Assembly: GCF_000741785.1 (NCBI RefSeq)
Contig: NZ_JGZP01000014.1
Span: 1 to 64,000 of the forward strand
Source of the DNA: Bifidobacterium stellenboschense
Lineage (GTDB): Bacteria > Actinomycetota > Actinomycetes > Actinomycetales > Bifidobacteriaceae
DNA length: 64,000 nt
Direction: 5' to 3'
The notes below the pieces were generated by a model that did no database searches, was not told the DNA's origin, and worked only from the letters and a program-made list of their open reading frames with translations. Shown here one piece after another: positions 1 through 8,908 of the stretch (position 1 is its first letter; every line of letters starts with the position of its first letter). Made by a program: the position numbers and the translations under genes.

Positions 1-425
<425 letters not shown>

Positions 426-588
426 CACACACATCCCAACCATGTTGGGACGGCATCGACCTCTTTCTGCGAATACACGCGACACGGAGCAACACGAACC
501 GTGGTCACAACAGAACCAATCAACAGCGTCCACCATCCGGTCCCCGAACCACCAGCGTTCAAAGGGGATTCCCTTTGATAATTGAAGA

Positions 589-708
589 TTTGCGGCGGTC
601 ATAGCCCAGGAGAGACGCCCGGTCCCATTCCGAACCCGGAAGCTAAGACCTGGCACGGCGATGGTACTGCACCCGAGAGGATGTGGGAGAGTAGCACGCC
701 GCCGCACC
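589..708 (+). rRNA. rrf: 5S ribosomal RNA
   Basis: This is a complete 5S gene of about 120 nt. It carries the conserved loop CCCATTCCGAACCCGGAAGCT and complementary ends (TGCGGCGG near 591 with CCGCCGCA near 700). It is the last gene of the rRNA operon and is followed at once by a strong terminator. The ends are set by terminal-stem pairing and may be off by one or two bases. Confidence 0.97.
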
Positions 709-721
709 ACAACGAACAGGA

Positions 722-756
722 CCCCCGGTCGAGCCACACGGCTCCCGGGGGTTTTC
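722..756 (+). terminator. rRNA operon terminator
   Basis: A CCCCCG / CGGGGG stem is interrupted by a short GAGCCACACGGCTC stem-loop and followed by GGTTTTCG. It lies 14 nt after 5S rRNA, as expected for the intrinsic terminator of the rRNA operon. Confidence 0.85.
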
Positions 757-780
757 GCATACCCGAACCCACCCACCACA

Positions 781-1040
781 CGCGCCCCCGCCGGCACGCC
801 GGCGGACCACCCTCCGACGCGCGTGCCGCGCGCCACCTCCCGCCAGCGGGAGGACAACACGCCCCGCCGGCGGGGGCTCCCGGCGAAGCGGGCGGGGGTG
901 GACCGGCACGGACGACCACCACCCGCCACGCGCCCCGGACCACCCTCCGGCGCGCTGCGCGCGCCACCTCCCGCCAGCGGGAGGAACACCACACGCCACG
1001 GGCGCGCACACGCACGGCACCTCCGGCGGAGGTGGGAACG
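781..1040. repeat. GC-rich palindromic intergenic repeats (two copies)
   Basis: This gene-free stretch holds two copies of a 45-bp element. Each has a CCACCCTCCG lead-in, a GCGCGC-rich palindrome and the 18-bp palindrome CCTCCCGCCAGCGGGAGG (836-853 and 967-984). The same core recurs near 16.35-16.45, 20.56-20.60 and 21.64-21.83 kb, always between genes. It resembles REP elements. No coding signal with a ribosome site is visible. Confidence 0.75.
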
Positions 1041-1043
1041 AAT

Positions 1044-1838
1044 CTAGCGATCCAGACGGAAGCCTTGGGCGGCGGCCTTGGGGAGGAGTGATTTGCCGCT
1101 CACGTCCTGCGTGCCGACCTTGGCGATCTGGTCGCTGAACGCGTCCACCGGGCGGTCTGTGTTGCGCAGGTCGTAGTATTTGTGCACGGTCGCGTCGAAA
1201 TCATCAATGCCGGACAGCACGGCGGCATCGGAACCAGCCGCCGAATCATCAGCCGGGTACGTGTTTTCGAAGAACTGCATCGTGCGCGGCATGCGCGGCT
1301 TCAACGCCGGCTCCTGATCCGGCTTGCCGATTGCGATCGCCAGCACCGGGTACGTGTATTCCGGCAGCTTGCACACCTCGATCAGACCGGGGATGTCGTT
1401 GAGCACGGAGCCCAGAATCACGCAGCCGAGGCCCAGCGAGTTCGCGGCGGTCTCCATCGCGTGCAGGGCGAGTACGGCATCGTTTTGCGCCTGCGTGAAA
1501 CGGTAGCTGGAGGTCAGCGTCCACGCGTCACTGTGCGTGTCGACGCCTTTGCGCTCGGCGATCAGCGCGTTGCGATGTTCGTCGATGATGAACAGATAGA
1601 GCAGCGGCGCCTGCGCGATATACGGCTGATGACCGAACTCGGCGAACTTCGCCTTGATCGCCGGATCGGAGATGCGGATCGCCGACCAGTCGTTGAGATA
1701 CTGGCTGGAGGCGGCGCGCTGCGCGACCGTTTCCAGCGTGATTCGGGTATCGTCGTCGATCGCCTCGTCCTTGAAGGCGCGGATCGAACGGCGGTTCAAC
1801 AGGGTTTCGATAGTGCTGTTAGTGACCATGGCTCCCAT
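1044..1838 (-). CDS. NfsA-family NAD(P)H nitroreductase / flavin reductase
   Basis: This 264-residue soluble flavoenzyme is predicted to carry FMN and reduce nitro compounds, quinones or flavins with NAD(P)H. The N-terminal LLNRRSIRAFKDE matches the FMN-binding RRSxRxF motif of nitroreductases. A central helix region (ALHAMETAANSLGLGCVILGS) and a C-terminal KPRMP followed by a YDLRNTD segment fit the NfsA/FRP branch rather than NfsB. An upstream in-frame extension to 1961 has no family similarity, so the start is placed at 1838; 1829 (MVTNST) is an equal alternative. It is transcribed alone, toward the rRNA operon. The physiological substrate cannot be told from sequence. Confidence 0.88.
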   Translation of the reverse strand: MGAMVTNSTIETLLNRRSIRAFKDEAIDDDTRITLETVAQRAASSQYLNDWSAIRISDPAIKAKFAEFGHQPYIAQAPLLYLFIIDEHRNALIAERKGVDTHSDAWTLTSSYRFTQAQNDAVLALHAMETAANSLGLGCVILGSVLNDIPGLIEVCKLPEYTYPVLAIAIGKPDQEPALKPRMPRTMQFFENTYPADDSAAGSDAAVLSGIDDFDATVHKYYDLRNTDRPVDAFSDQIAKVGTQDVSGKSLLPKAAAQGFRLDR

Positions 1839-1897
1839 TGTCGTACCGCCGCTGGCCAAGTACAAGTATGACGGGCTCGGGTATGCCGTCAGCTGTA

Positions 1898-2016
1898 ACC
1901 CCCCCTCAGTCCGACTGCGTCGGACAGCTCCCCTATCAGGGGAGCAGGCAGGATAAGGCATCTGAACTGCGCCCCCTTCAGGGGGAGCTGGCGCGCGGAG
2001 CGCGACTGAGGGAGCT
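1898..2016. repeat. Paired intergenic palindromes (CAGCTCCCC/GGGGAGC type)
   Basis: Two facing elements, CCCCCTCAGTCCGACTGCGTCGGACAGC followed by a CTCCCC...GGGGAG stem, and then CCCCCTTCAGGGGG with an AGCTGGCGCGCGGAGCGCGACTGAGG tail, can fold into a long hairpin. They lie between two minus-strand genes. The pattern 'palindrome, AGCTG, second palindrome, ACTGAGGG' recurs near 16.35, 24.66 and 29.27 kb. Confidence 0.65.
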
Positions 2017-2023
2017 CCTTCCG

Positions 2024-2401
2024 TCAGTGACGATGCAACCGGTCGACGATCGCTTCAGAGCCGCGGTTCGAGACGTGGGAGACGAACGCGCCAAACGCTG
2101 CGGACAGTGCGGTGAACAGCAGTTGCATGAGGAATCCCTGCGGCGCGTCGGCGGCACGGCCGCGACGCATGTTGCGACGGGAGATGCCGTGATTCCAGAT
2201 GGTCTGGAACAGTTTGCCGCCGACGAATCCCGCGATGGACGGCAACGCCCATTTCACGATCTTGTCGCCCAGGGAGTCGGGGTCGTTCAACCGGTGTTCG
2301 CGCATCGCGTCGACCTTCTCGTCGATGCGATGGAACGCGTCGACCATCCGGTCGGCCGACGACGGTCCCGCATGCGCTCCGATACGCTTCTCATCACTCA
2401 T
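2024..2401 (-). CDS. DUF4235 domain membrane-associated protein
   Basis: This 125-residue protein has a hydrophilic, charged N-terminus (about residues 1-45). The DUF4235-type core is WALPSIAGFVGGKLFQTIWN, then a short basic linker (RRNMRRGRAA), then a second hydrophobic stretch LLFTALSAAFGAFVSHVSNRGS. DUF4235 is a small actinobacterial family of unknown function with two hydrophobic helices. The start has no strong ribosome site visible but the family core is fully covered. It is probably anchored at the inner face of the membrane; its role is unknown. Confidence 0.8.
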   Translation of the reverse strand: MSDEKRIGAHAGPSSADRMVDAFHRIDEKVDAMREHRLNDPDSLGDKIVKWALPSIAGFVGGKLFQTIWNHGISRRNMRRGRAADAPQGFLMQLLFTALSAAFGAFVSHVSNRGSEAIVDRLHRH

Positions 2402-2448
2402 GCCTACCAGTCTACCGGCGGTTGTCGGCGGCGCCTCGACGAAACGAG

Positions 2449-2500
2449 CGTACGCTGCAGGATACGCTGCCGGATACGGCCGGATACGCTGCCGGATATG
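2449..2500. repeat. Short tandem GGATACGCTGCC repeats
   Basis: Four imperfect copies of GGATACGCTGCC (about 10-12 bp) lie in tandem between the divergent DUF4235 and phosphatase genes: near 2460, 2472, 2482 and 2494. The last is degenerate (GGATATGACGGC). They may be a local slippage product or binding sites in the divergent promoter region. Confidence 0.7.
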
Positions 2501-2599
2501 ACGGCGTGATGCAACGGTGCACCGCGAAATCGACCATCAATCGAACAGTCGGCGGCGATCCGGTGGAGTCGGGAGCGTTCACGGGCTACAGTGGGAGGC

Positions 2600-3313
2600 A
2601 TGAACAATCATCTTTCGGACGGCACTGTGGCCGTCGACGCGTCCCGCGGCGGCACCGGATACCTGGTGCTCCTGCGCCACGGGCAGACCGCATGGAGCCA
2701 ATCGGGGCAGCACACCGGACGTACCGACATTCCACTGACCGAGGTCGGCAGGCAGCAGGCCGTGGACGCGGGCAAGCGTCTCAAGGCCGCGTTCCCCGGC
2801 GGATTCGACGAGGGGTGCGTGTTCTCCAGCCCGCTCGTGCGCGCGCATGAGACGGCCGTGCTGGCCGGTTTCGAGCATCCCGGCACGTTGGACGGCATCG
2901 CCGAGTGGGATTACGGATGCGCGGAAGGCCGCACGCGTCAGCGGATCAGCGAACTGGCCGGATTCCAGTGGGACGTGTGGCGTGACGGTCCGCGGTCGCT
3001 GCCGGAGTCGATGCAGGGCGACTGGACGGAGACGCTGCCGGACGGTCGGCAGGTGCCGGTGCATGAAGGCCCGGGCGAGACCGTGGAGGAGGCGGCTGCG
3101 CGTGCGCGTGGCGCTATCGAAGAGGTGCTGCCGCTGCTCGAGTCGGGGCACAACGTGCTGTTCGTCGCGCACGCGCATATCCTGCGCATCCTCACGTCGC
3201 AATGGCTAGGTGTCGAACCGCGGTTCGCGCGCCTGCTGCGGCTCGACACGGCGCACTACTGCGTGCTCAGCAAGTACAAGGGCGACAACGTCATCGAACG
3301 CTGGAACTGCTAG
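2600..3313 (+). CDS. Histidine phosphatase (phosphoglycerate mutase-like) family protein
   Basis: This 237-residue protein of the histidine phosphatase clan begins its catalytic fold with LVLLRHGQTAWSQSG, whose His is the phospho-acceptor. FSSPLVRAHETA is the second Arg/Glu element, WDYGCAEGRT the third, and FVAHAHILRIL holds the late catalytic His. Such enzymes dephosphorylate small phospho-metabolites; this set cannot separate cofactor-dependent mutase from phosphatase, though the short insert favours phosphatase. A GTG at 2591 is an alternative start; ATG 2600 is preceded by GGGAGG but only one base away. The gene converges on the LacI gene, with the two stop codons overlapping by 4 bp. 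Confidence 0.85.
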   Translation: MNNHLSDGTVAVDASRGGTGYLVLLRHGQTAWSQSGQHTGRTDIPLTEVGRQQAVDAGKRLKAAFPGGFDEGCVFSSPLVRAHETAVLAGFEHPGTLDGIAEWDYGCAEGRTRQRISELAGFQWDVWRDGPRSLPESMQGDWTETLPDGRQVPVHEGPGETVEEAAARARGAIEEVLPLLESGHNVLFVAHAHILRILTSQWLGVEPRFARLLRLDTAHYCVLSKYKGDNVIERWNC

Positions 3314-4323
3314 CGCCGTCCTGTACTGGATCGGACGACGAGTTGGGCGGACAGCGTGCGGAACCGGTCGTTCGGCGTCCGATCGTGGATGAGGTCGAGC
3401 GCCATGCGGGCGGCGATGTGCGCGGTTTCGACCGGGTCCTGCCGGATCGTCGTCAGTCCGATGTCGTCGGCGTAGAAGCTGTCGTCGTAGCCGATGACGG
3501 ACACGTCGCCGGGCACGGCGAACCCGTTGCGTTCCAGCTGGAAGATGAGCGGCAGTGCGATGCCGTCCTCCTGACAGGCGATGGCGGTGGGCATCGTCGG
3601 CAGGCTCATCAGCTGCGTGACCACGTTGCCGATCTCGTAATGGCCGTCCTCGTCGACCTGACATTCGATGGCGCGCGGTTCGACGCCGTTCCTGCGGCAG
3701 TAGTCCATGAACCTGTCGAAACGGCCGCGCACGGAGAAGCTAAGAGAGACGTCACGGTTCGTCGTGATGTACGCGATGTCGCGGTGTCCGAGCGTGAGCA
3801 GGTGACGTGCGGCGAGCGTCGCGCCCTGCGCGTCGTCGATGGTGACGGATGCGGCGAACCCGTGCTGTTCGGAGTCGGCGGAGTTGATGCCGATGATCGG
3901 CACGTCGATCGACGTGAGCTGCGCGGTTTCGGTGGCGTCGATGTCGAACGAGACGACGATGACCGCGTCGGCGTTGCGGCGCACCGGCAGCATCTCGAAG
4001 AACTCGCGCCGCTCCTCGATGCTGGAGATCTGGAAGATCGAGATGTCGTAGCCTTCCGCGTGGAGCACGTCGTTGAGCCCTTCGATCACGGAGGCGGTGA
4101 ACCACATGCGGATGTGGCCGCTCATCAGCACGGCGATGCGCAGCGACCTTCCGGATTTCAGTGCGGCGGCGGAACGTGACAGGGAGAAGTTGAGTTCGTC
4201 GGCGAACCTGAGCACGCGTTCGCGGGTTTTCGCCGACACCAGATCGGGTCTGGTGAACGACCGCGACACCGTCGAGATGGAGACGCCCGCCGCCTTGGCG
4301 ACATCCTGGATGCTGCTGTTCAT
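3310..4323 (-). CDS. LacI-family transcriptional regulator
   Basis: This is a 337-residue LacI/GalR repressor. Residues 4-50 form the helix-turn-helix and hinge helix (IQDVAKAAGVSISTVSRSF ... AALKSGRS). Residues 60-330 are a periplasmic-binding-protein-like sensor with the usual VIGYDDSFYAD and LTTIRQDP elements. The family binds palindromic operators and responds to sugars. It lies just downstream of the alpha-glucosidase on the same strand, with 163 bp between them. A perfect LacI-type operator sits upstream of the glucosidase at 6453-6474, so it probably represses that gene in the absence of an alpha-glucoside. The effector is not identifiable from sequence. Confidence 0.92.
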   Translation of the reverse strand: MNSSIQDVAKAAGVSISTVSRSFTRPDLVSAKTRERVLRFADELNFSLSRSAAALKSGRSLRIAVLMSGHIRMWFTASVIEGLNDVLHAEGYDISIFQISSIEERREFFEMLPVRRNADAVIVVSFDIDATETAQLTSIDVPIIGINSADSEQHGFAASVTIDDAQGATLAARHLLTLGHRDIAYITTNRDVSLSFSVRGRFDRFMDYCRRNGVEPRAIECQVDEDGHYEIGNVVTQLMSLPTMPTAIACQEDGIALPLIFQLERNGFAVPGDVSVIGYDDSFYADDIGLTTIRQDPVETAHIAARMALDLIHDRTPNDRFRTLSAQLVVRSSTGRR

Positions 4324-4486
4324 GCGAACCCCCTTGTCAACGGTTCTTTGCCAACAAATCCGGTGTTAATGGAAACAATCGAAACGTGTCCAGCTTACAC
4401 GCATGGATCGGGCGAAAACGGGGAACGACGCCCCGCCGTCACCCGATCCATACGTCGCCGGACGCTGCCGGAACATCGCCGGACCG

Positions 4487-6289
4487 TCAGGACAGGATCC
4501 AGACGCTCACGTCCCGCGGCAGCCTGCCGTCGTCGGTCAGGTCAGCGGAGGCGAGCACGATCTCGCCGTCCGGCAGCGTGACCGGTTCGGCGCCGAAGTT
4601 CGTGATCGAGATGAGCGTGCGCGTGGCGCCGGCCGCCGTCGCGCCGTCGTCCGCGCTCGCGGCCGGACGGCGGTAGGCGATCACGTCGGCGCCCATGTCC
4701 ACCCAGTCGAAGGTGGACGTGTCGCCGGTGGCGGTGAGCAGCTTGGCGCGCAGTGCGAGGATCGTGCGGTACAGGCTGAGCATCGACGTGTCGTCATGCT
4801 CCTCGACGTCCGCGGCGAAGTCGCGGAACCACAGGGGCTGCGGCAGGTGCGGCGCCGCGGCGGGCGTGCCGTCGGCCTTCTCGCGCGGCGAGAAGCCGAA
4901 CGACGTGCCCGCGGCGAACCGGTCGCTCCATTCGGCGTGTGCGGCGGGCGTGCCGTCGCCGGACTCGTCCGCGACCCACGGCAGCGGCACGCGGCAGCCG
5001 TCGCGGCCCTTGTCGGTGGCGGCGCGGCGCGTGTTGAACGCGGTTGGATCCTCGAGACGATCCCACGGGATGTCCGCGACCTCGAACAGGCCGAGCTCCT
5101 CGCCCTGATAGACGTAGATGCCGCCGGGCAGGCCGAACTCCATGAGCGCGGCCGCACGGGCGCGCTTCGTGCCGAGCGCGCGGTCCTCGACATACGTGGA
5201 GCCGTCGCGCACCAGCCAGTCGTGTGCGAGCTGGTGGTAGGGCGCGTTCGGCACCTGCGGCAGACCGTAGCGGGTGGGGCTGCGCGGCACGTCATGATTG
5301 TTCATCACCCACGTGGTGGTCGAACCGTGCGTGGCCGCGGCCGCGCCGAGACCGCCTTCGATGGCGGCGCGAATCTCGTCCGGCAGCCATGCGGCCTTCG
5401 CGAAATCGAAGTTGAAGCATTGGCCGAGCTCGTCGGTGGAGGCGTACAGGTGCTGGTGTTCGTTCACTACCCACGCCTCGGCGACGGCGAAGCGTGGCGG
5501 ATCGTAGCGGTCGAAGACCTCGCGGCGCCACTCGCGGTAGATTTCGTGCACTTCGCGACGGTCCCACAGCGGGCTGGTGAAGTCGTGGCACAGCTGGTTC
5601 TGCACGTCGTTGGCGGCCATGTCCGCGAGGGGCGTGGATTCGAGGTCCTTGGCGAGGCCGTGCGCCACGTCGATGCGGAAGCCGTCGGTGCCGTGGTCGG
5701 CCCAGAAGCGCAGGGTCTTGATGAACTCGGCGTGGATGTCCGGATTGTTCCAGTTGACGTCCGGCTGCTCCTTGGCGAACAGGTGGAGGTACCACTGTCC
5801 GTCGGGCACACGGGTCCAGGCGGGGCCGCCGAACATGGACTGCCAGTCGTTCGGGGGCAGTTCGCCGTTCGCCCCGCGGCCTTCGCGGAAGATGTAGAGG
5901 TCGCGCGCGGGCGAGCCGGGTGCGGAGGCGAGGGCTTCCTGGAAGAAGACGTGCTTGTCGGCGGTGTGGTTCGGCACGATGTCGACGATCACCTTGATGC
6001 CGGCGTCGTGCGCGGCGGCGACCATCGTGTCGAAGTCGTCCATGGTGCCGAGGCGCGGGTCGACGTTGCGGTAGTCGATGACGTCGTAGCCGCCGTCGGC
6101 GAGGTCGGAGGGGTAGAAGGGGCTGAGCCAGATCGCGTCCACGCCGAGCTTCTCCAGATAGCCGACCTTCTCGGTGACGCCGGCGATGTCGCCGAGACCG
6201 TCGCCGTTGACGTCCTTGAAGCTGCGCGGGTAGACCTGGTAGACGACGGCCTGCTTCCACCAGTCGTCGTTGAGATTGTTGGCTGTCAT
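4487..6289 (-). CDS. GH13 alpha-glucosidase (oligo-1,6-glucosidase type)
   Basis: This 600-residue cytoplasmic glycoside hydrolase of family 13 begins WWKQAVVYQVYPRSFKD, the classic start of intracellular alpha-glucosidases. Conserved regions are VDIVPNH, DGFRIDVAHG with the Asp nucleophile, AVAEAWV with the Glu acid/base, and MNNHDVPR with the transition-state Asp. No signal peptide is present. Family members of this length split maltose, isomaltose, sucrose-like or panose-type sugars; the exact linkage is unresolved. The start is at 6289 because GGAAAGGA lies 10 nt upstream and the fold begins at once; a 20-residue upstream extension is not credible. It is regulated by the neighbouring LacI protein. 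Confidence 0.93.
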   Translation of the reverse strand: MTANNLNDDWWKQAVVYQVYPRSFKDVNGDGLGDIAGVTEKVGYLEKLGVDAIWLSPFYPSDLADGGYDVIDYRNVDPRLGTMDDFDTMVAAAHDAGIKVIVDIVPNHTADKHVFFQEALASAPGSPARDLYIFREGRGANGELPPNDWQSMFGGPAWTRVPDGQWYLHLFAKEQPDVNWNNPDIHAEFIKTLRFWADHGTDGFRIDVAHGLAKDLESTPLADMAANDVQNQLCHDFTSPLWDRREVHEIYREWRREVFDRYDPPRFAVAEAWVVNEHQHLYASTDELGQCFNFDFAKAAWLPDEIRAAIEGGLGAAAATHGSTTTWVMNNHDVPRSPTRYGLPQVPNAPYHQLAHDWLVRDGSTYVEDRALGTKRARAAALMEFGLPGGIYVYQGEELGLFEVADIPWDRLEDPTAFNTRRAATDKGRDGCRVPLPWVADESGDGTPAAHAEWSDRFAAGTSFGFSPREKADGTPAAAPHLPQPLWFRDFAADVEEHDDTSMLSLYRTILALRAKLLTATGDTSTFDWVDMGADVIAYRRPAASADDGATAAGATRTLISITNFGAEPVTLPDGEIVLASADLTDDGRLPRDVSVWILS

Positions 6290-6452
6290 GCGGTGTTCGG
6301 GTTCCTTTCCTTGCCGGGTGTGGGCCGGGTGCGGCCTGCGGCGGCGCATCCGCCCGGTGTGGCGGCGCTTGGCGCTGGTCGTGCCGGTTCCTACGGTACG
6401 TGCGTGGTGCGTGCGGTGCGTGCGGGCGCGTCACTGCGTTGCGGCGCCGCAA

Positions 6453-6474
6453 GTACTGCAAACGTTTGCAATAC
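6453..6474. promoter_or_regulatory. LacI-type operator upstream of the alpha-glucosidase
   Basis: The core TGCAAACGTTTGCA (6457-6470) is a perfect palindrome with the central CG typical of LacI-family operators, extended to near symmetry over 22 bp. It lies 164 bp upstream of the alpha-glucosidase start and between divergent genes, so it could also touch the phosphatase promoter. The adjacent lacI gene makes it the likely regulator. Confidence 0.85.
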
Positions 6475-6612
6475 GTAATCATACACCACAGTTCACCCGA
6501 GTCGCCATTCGTACACACCGAGTTCGTGTTGATGACGCCGTGCCGTGTCTTTGCGGGCATAGATTGCCGGTGGACCCGATGGGAATCATCGGGGAGGAAG
6601 GGAACAATCAAC

Positions 6613-8688
6613 ATGAACATGAAGCACATCATCAAGGCCGCCGCCGCGGCGGTGACCTCGGTCGCCGCCCTCGGCGCGCTGACCGTGCCCGCGCTCGCCC
6701 AGGACGGCAAGGGCGTGGCCGATCTCTCCCAGCACGGCGCCGCGCAGCGCATCGCCACCATCGGCTCGGTCAACGCCAAGAACGTCATCCTGTTCATCGG
6801 CGACGGCATGGGCGATTCCGAGATCACCGTCGCCCGCGACTACCTGCACGGTGCGAACGGCTCGTTCGACGGCCTCGACAAGATCGGCCAGCCGGGCGCG
6901 CTCGGCGACGCCGCCGCCGGCACCGGTCAGTACACCACCTTCTCCCTGGGCTACAGCTCCGACAACGGCAAGTACCCGAAGGCCGGCGGCGTGAACAACA
7001 ACCCCGGCGTCATCACCCCCGTCACCGACTCCTCCGCCTCCGGCTCCAGCTGGGCCACCGGCACCAAGACCTACAACAACGCCGTCGACGTCGACATCTA
7101 CGGCAACCCGCAGCTCAACCTGTTCGAGCTCGCCAAGGCCAAGGGCATGACCACCGGCAACGTCACCACCTCCGAAATCCAGGACGCCACCCCGGCCGTG
7201 CTCGAATCCCACTCCACCGAGCGTTCCTGCTACGGCCCGCAGGGCAAGACCGACGGCAGCAGCAACAACGCCGCCAAGCAGTGCCGCGCCGAGCAGCTCA
7301 AAGAGAACGGCGGCATCGGCTCCATCTCCGAGCAGCTGCTCGACACCCGCGCCGATGTGACCATCGGCGGCGGCGCCAAGTACTTCCGCCAGACCGCCCA
7401 GGCCGGCGAATACCAGGGCAAGACCCTGTGGGATCAGGCCAAGGCCCGCGGCTTCCAGACCGTCGAGAACAACGTCGACGAGTTCTCCAAGCTCCAGTAC
7501 CAGGAGAACAAGCCGGTGCTCGCCCTGCTCGGCGACGGCAACCTGCCCACCGAGTTCAACGCCACCCCGGCCCTCGACCAGGCGGCCACCATCAAGCGCG
7601 GCGCCCTGCAGTGCAGCGTGAACGAAGCCTGGCTTGGCAACAAGACCGCCGCCGGCAACTCCGCCTCCCTCGCCGACATGACCAACAAAGCCCTCGACGT
7701 GCTCCAGGCGAACCCGAAGACCAACGAGAACGGCTTCTTCCTGCAGGTCGAAGGCGCGTCCATCGACAAGCAGGACCACGCCGCCAACGCCTGCGGCCAG
7801 ATTGGTGAGACCGACGACCTCGACAAGGCCATCTCCGCCGCCCTCAACCACGTCGACCTGTCCAACACGCTCATCATCGTGACCGCCGACCACGCGCACA
7901 CCAGCCAGATCGTCAACGAGCCTCCGGCCTACGCGCTGAGCACCATCCTCAAGTCCCCGGTCGACGGCGCTGAGATCGTCGTCTCCTACGGCACCGCCAC
8001 CGCGGTCGACCCGGACGCCACCGATGCCAGCAAGGGCTACAACGACGGCGGCATGGAGCACACCGGCACCCAGCTGCGCATCGCCGCCTCCGGCCCCGGC
8101 GCGCAGCGCGTCATCGGCCTGACCGACCAGACCGACAACTTCTACACCATCGGCAAGGCCCTCGGCCTCGCCACCGAGACCGGCGACCAGAAGAACCTGT
8201 CCGCCGACGCGAAGGTGAACGTCGTCGCCCGCGACGGCAAGTACTACGCCGACCTCACCGGTTTCAACGGTGATGCGGTCGTCTCCTATGAGCTGCGCGA
8301 CGGCGCCACCAACCAGGTGATCGCCGCCTCCAACAACAGCACCCCGGTCTCCGGCGTGCGCATCGCCCCCGGCCAGACCACCGAAATCCCGCTCGACCTC
8401 GTCGAAGGCAAGAACTACCGCCTGACCGTCACCGGCCGCCAGTCCGGCGCCGTGGCCGCGCCCGCGTTCACCGCTCCGGCCGCCAGTGCCGCCGACAAGG
8501 GCAACGGCAACAACAACGGCAACAACAACGGTGGCGTCATCGCCCAGGGCCAGGCCAAGCTCGACAAGGGCGACTCCGCCAACGGCCTGCTCGGCAACAC
8601 CGGCTCCGCGATCATCGGCGCCGTGCTGTTCATCCTCGCCGTGGGTGCCGCCGCGCTCGCCGTGAAGTTCGCCAAGGCCCGCCGCTGA
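6613..8688 (+). CDS. phoA: Secreted, probably cell-wall-anchored alkaline phosphatase
   Basis: This 691-residue exported phosphomonoesterase has a signal peptide at residues 1-30 (KHIIKAAAAAVTSVAALGAL ... ALAQD). The alkaline-phosphatase core has metal-binding IGDGMGD, nucleophile Ser in TDSSASGSSWATG, VEGASIDKQDHA, TADHAH and the late GGMEHTG. A roughly 130-residue C-terminal extension follows, with an Ig-like segment, an Asn/Gly-rich linker, LLGNTG, a hydrophobic helix and KARR. That tail has the layout of a sortase signal although Pro of LPxTG is replaced by Gly. Start 6613 has GGGGAGGAAGGG just upstream. It probably releases phosphate at the cell surface. Confidence 0.93.
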   Translation: MNMKHIIKAAAAAVTSVAALGALTVPALAQDGKGVADLSQHGAAQRIATIGSVNAKNVILFIGDGMGDSEITVARDYLHGANGSFDGLDKIGQPGALGDAAAGTGQYTTFSLGYSSDNGKYPKAGGVNNNPGVITPVTDSSASGSSWATGTKTYNNAVDVDIYGNPQLNLFELAKAKGMTTGNVTTSEIQDATPAVLESHSTERSCYGPQGKTDGSSNNAAKQCRAEQLKENGGIGSISEQLLDTRADVTIGGGAKYFRQTAQAGEYQGKTLWDQAKARGFQTVENNVDEFSKLQYQENKPVLALLGDGNLPTEFNATPALDQAATIKRGALQCSVNEAWLGNKTAAGNSASLADMTNKALDVLQANPKTNENGFFLQVEGASIDKQDHAANACGQIGETDDLDKAISAALNHVDLSNTLIIVTADHAHTSQIVNEPPAYALSTILKSPVDGAEIVVSYGTATAVDPDATDASKGYNDGGMEHTGTQLRIAASGPGAQRVIGLTDQTDNFYTIGKALGLATETGDQKNLSADAKVNVVARDGKYYADLTGFNGDAVVSYELRDGATNQVIAASNNSTPVSGVRIAPGQTTEIPLDLVEGKNYRLTVTGRQSGAVAAPAFTAPAASAADKGNGNNNGNNNGGVIAQGQAKLDKGDSANGLLGNTGSAIIGAVLFILAVGAAALAVKFAKARR

Positions 8689-8754
8689 ACCCGGTTCAGT
8701 CGGCTCGGCTGATTCGCTCGGCTGAACCGATCGGTTCCGTCTGAACAAGCAGAA

Positions 8755-8796
8755 GGTGGTCTCCGTCCGGAGAGGACGGAGACCACCCTCGTTTTG
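8755..8796 (+). terminator. Terminator after alkaline phosphatase
   Basis: A perfect 14-bp stem GGTGGTCTCCGTCC / GGACGGAGACCACC with a 5-nt loop is followed by CTCGTTTT. It marks the right border of the native block before the lower-GC restriction-modification cassette. Confidence 0.9.
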
Positions 8797-8864
8797 TCGT
8801 GTGTCGTCCCGCTGTCGCGTCGCGCGGAGTCGGTTCCGGAAGCTTTTGAGTAGCTTGATATCGC

Positions 8865-8908
8865 ACATTATGACATATGTGTCAGGTCTGACACATATGT
8901 CATAATGT
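8865..8908. promoter_or_regulatory. Perfect 20-bp inverted repeat spanning the methylase start codon
   Basis: Arm ACATTATGACATATGTGTCA (8865-8884), a GGTC spacer, and its exact reverse complement (8889-8908) overlap the first ATG of the methylase gene at 8905. Each arm holds the smaller palindrome-like GACATATGTGTC. Its position over the start suggests an operator or RNA hairpin limiting expression. Whether the protein itself, another regulator or RNA folding is responsible is unknown. Confidence 0.8.

Noticed and set aside
4403..6478. A 691-codon plus-strand open frame opposite the alpha-glucosidase
   Set aside because: It is the antisense shadow of a GC-rich gene with clear GH13 motifs; it has no family features of its own and no ribosome site.
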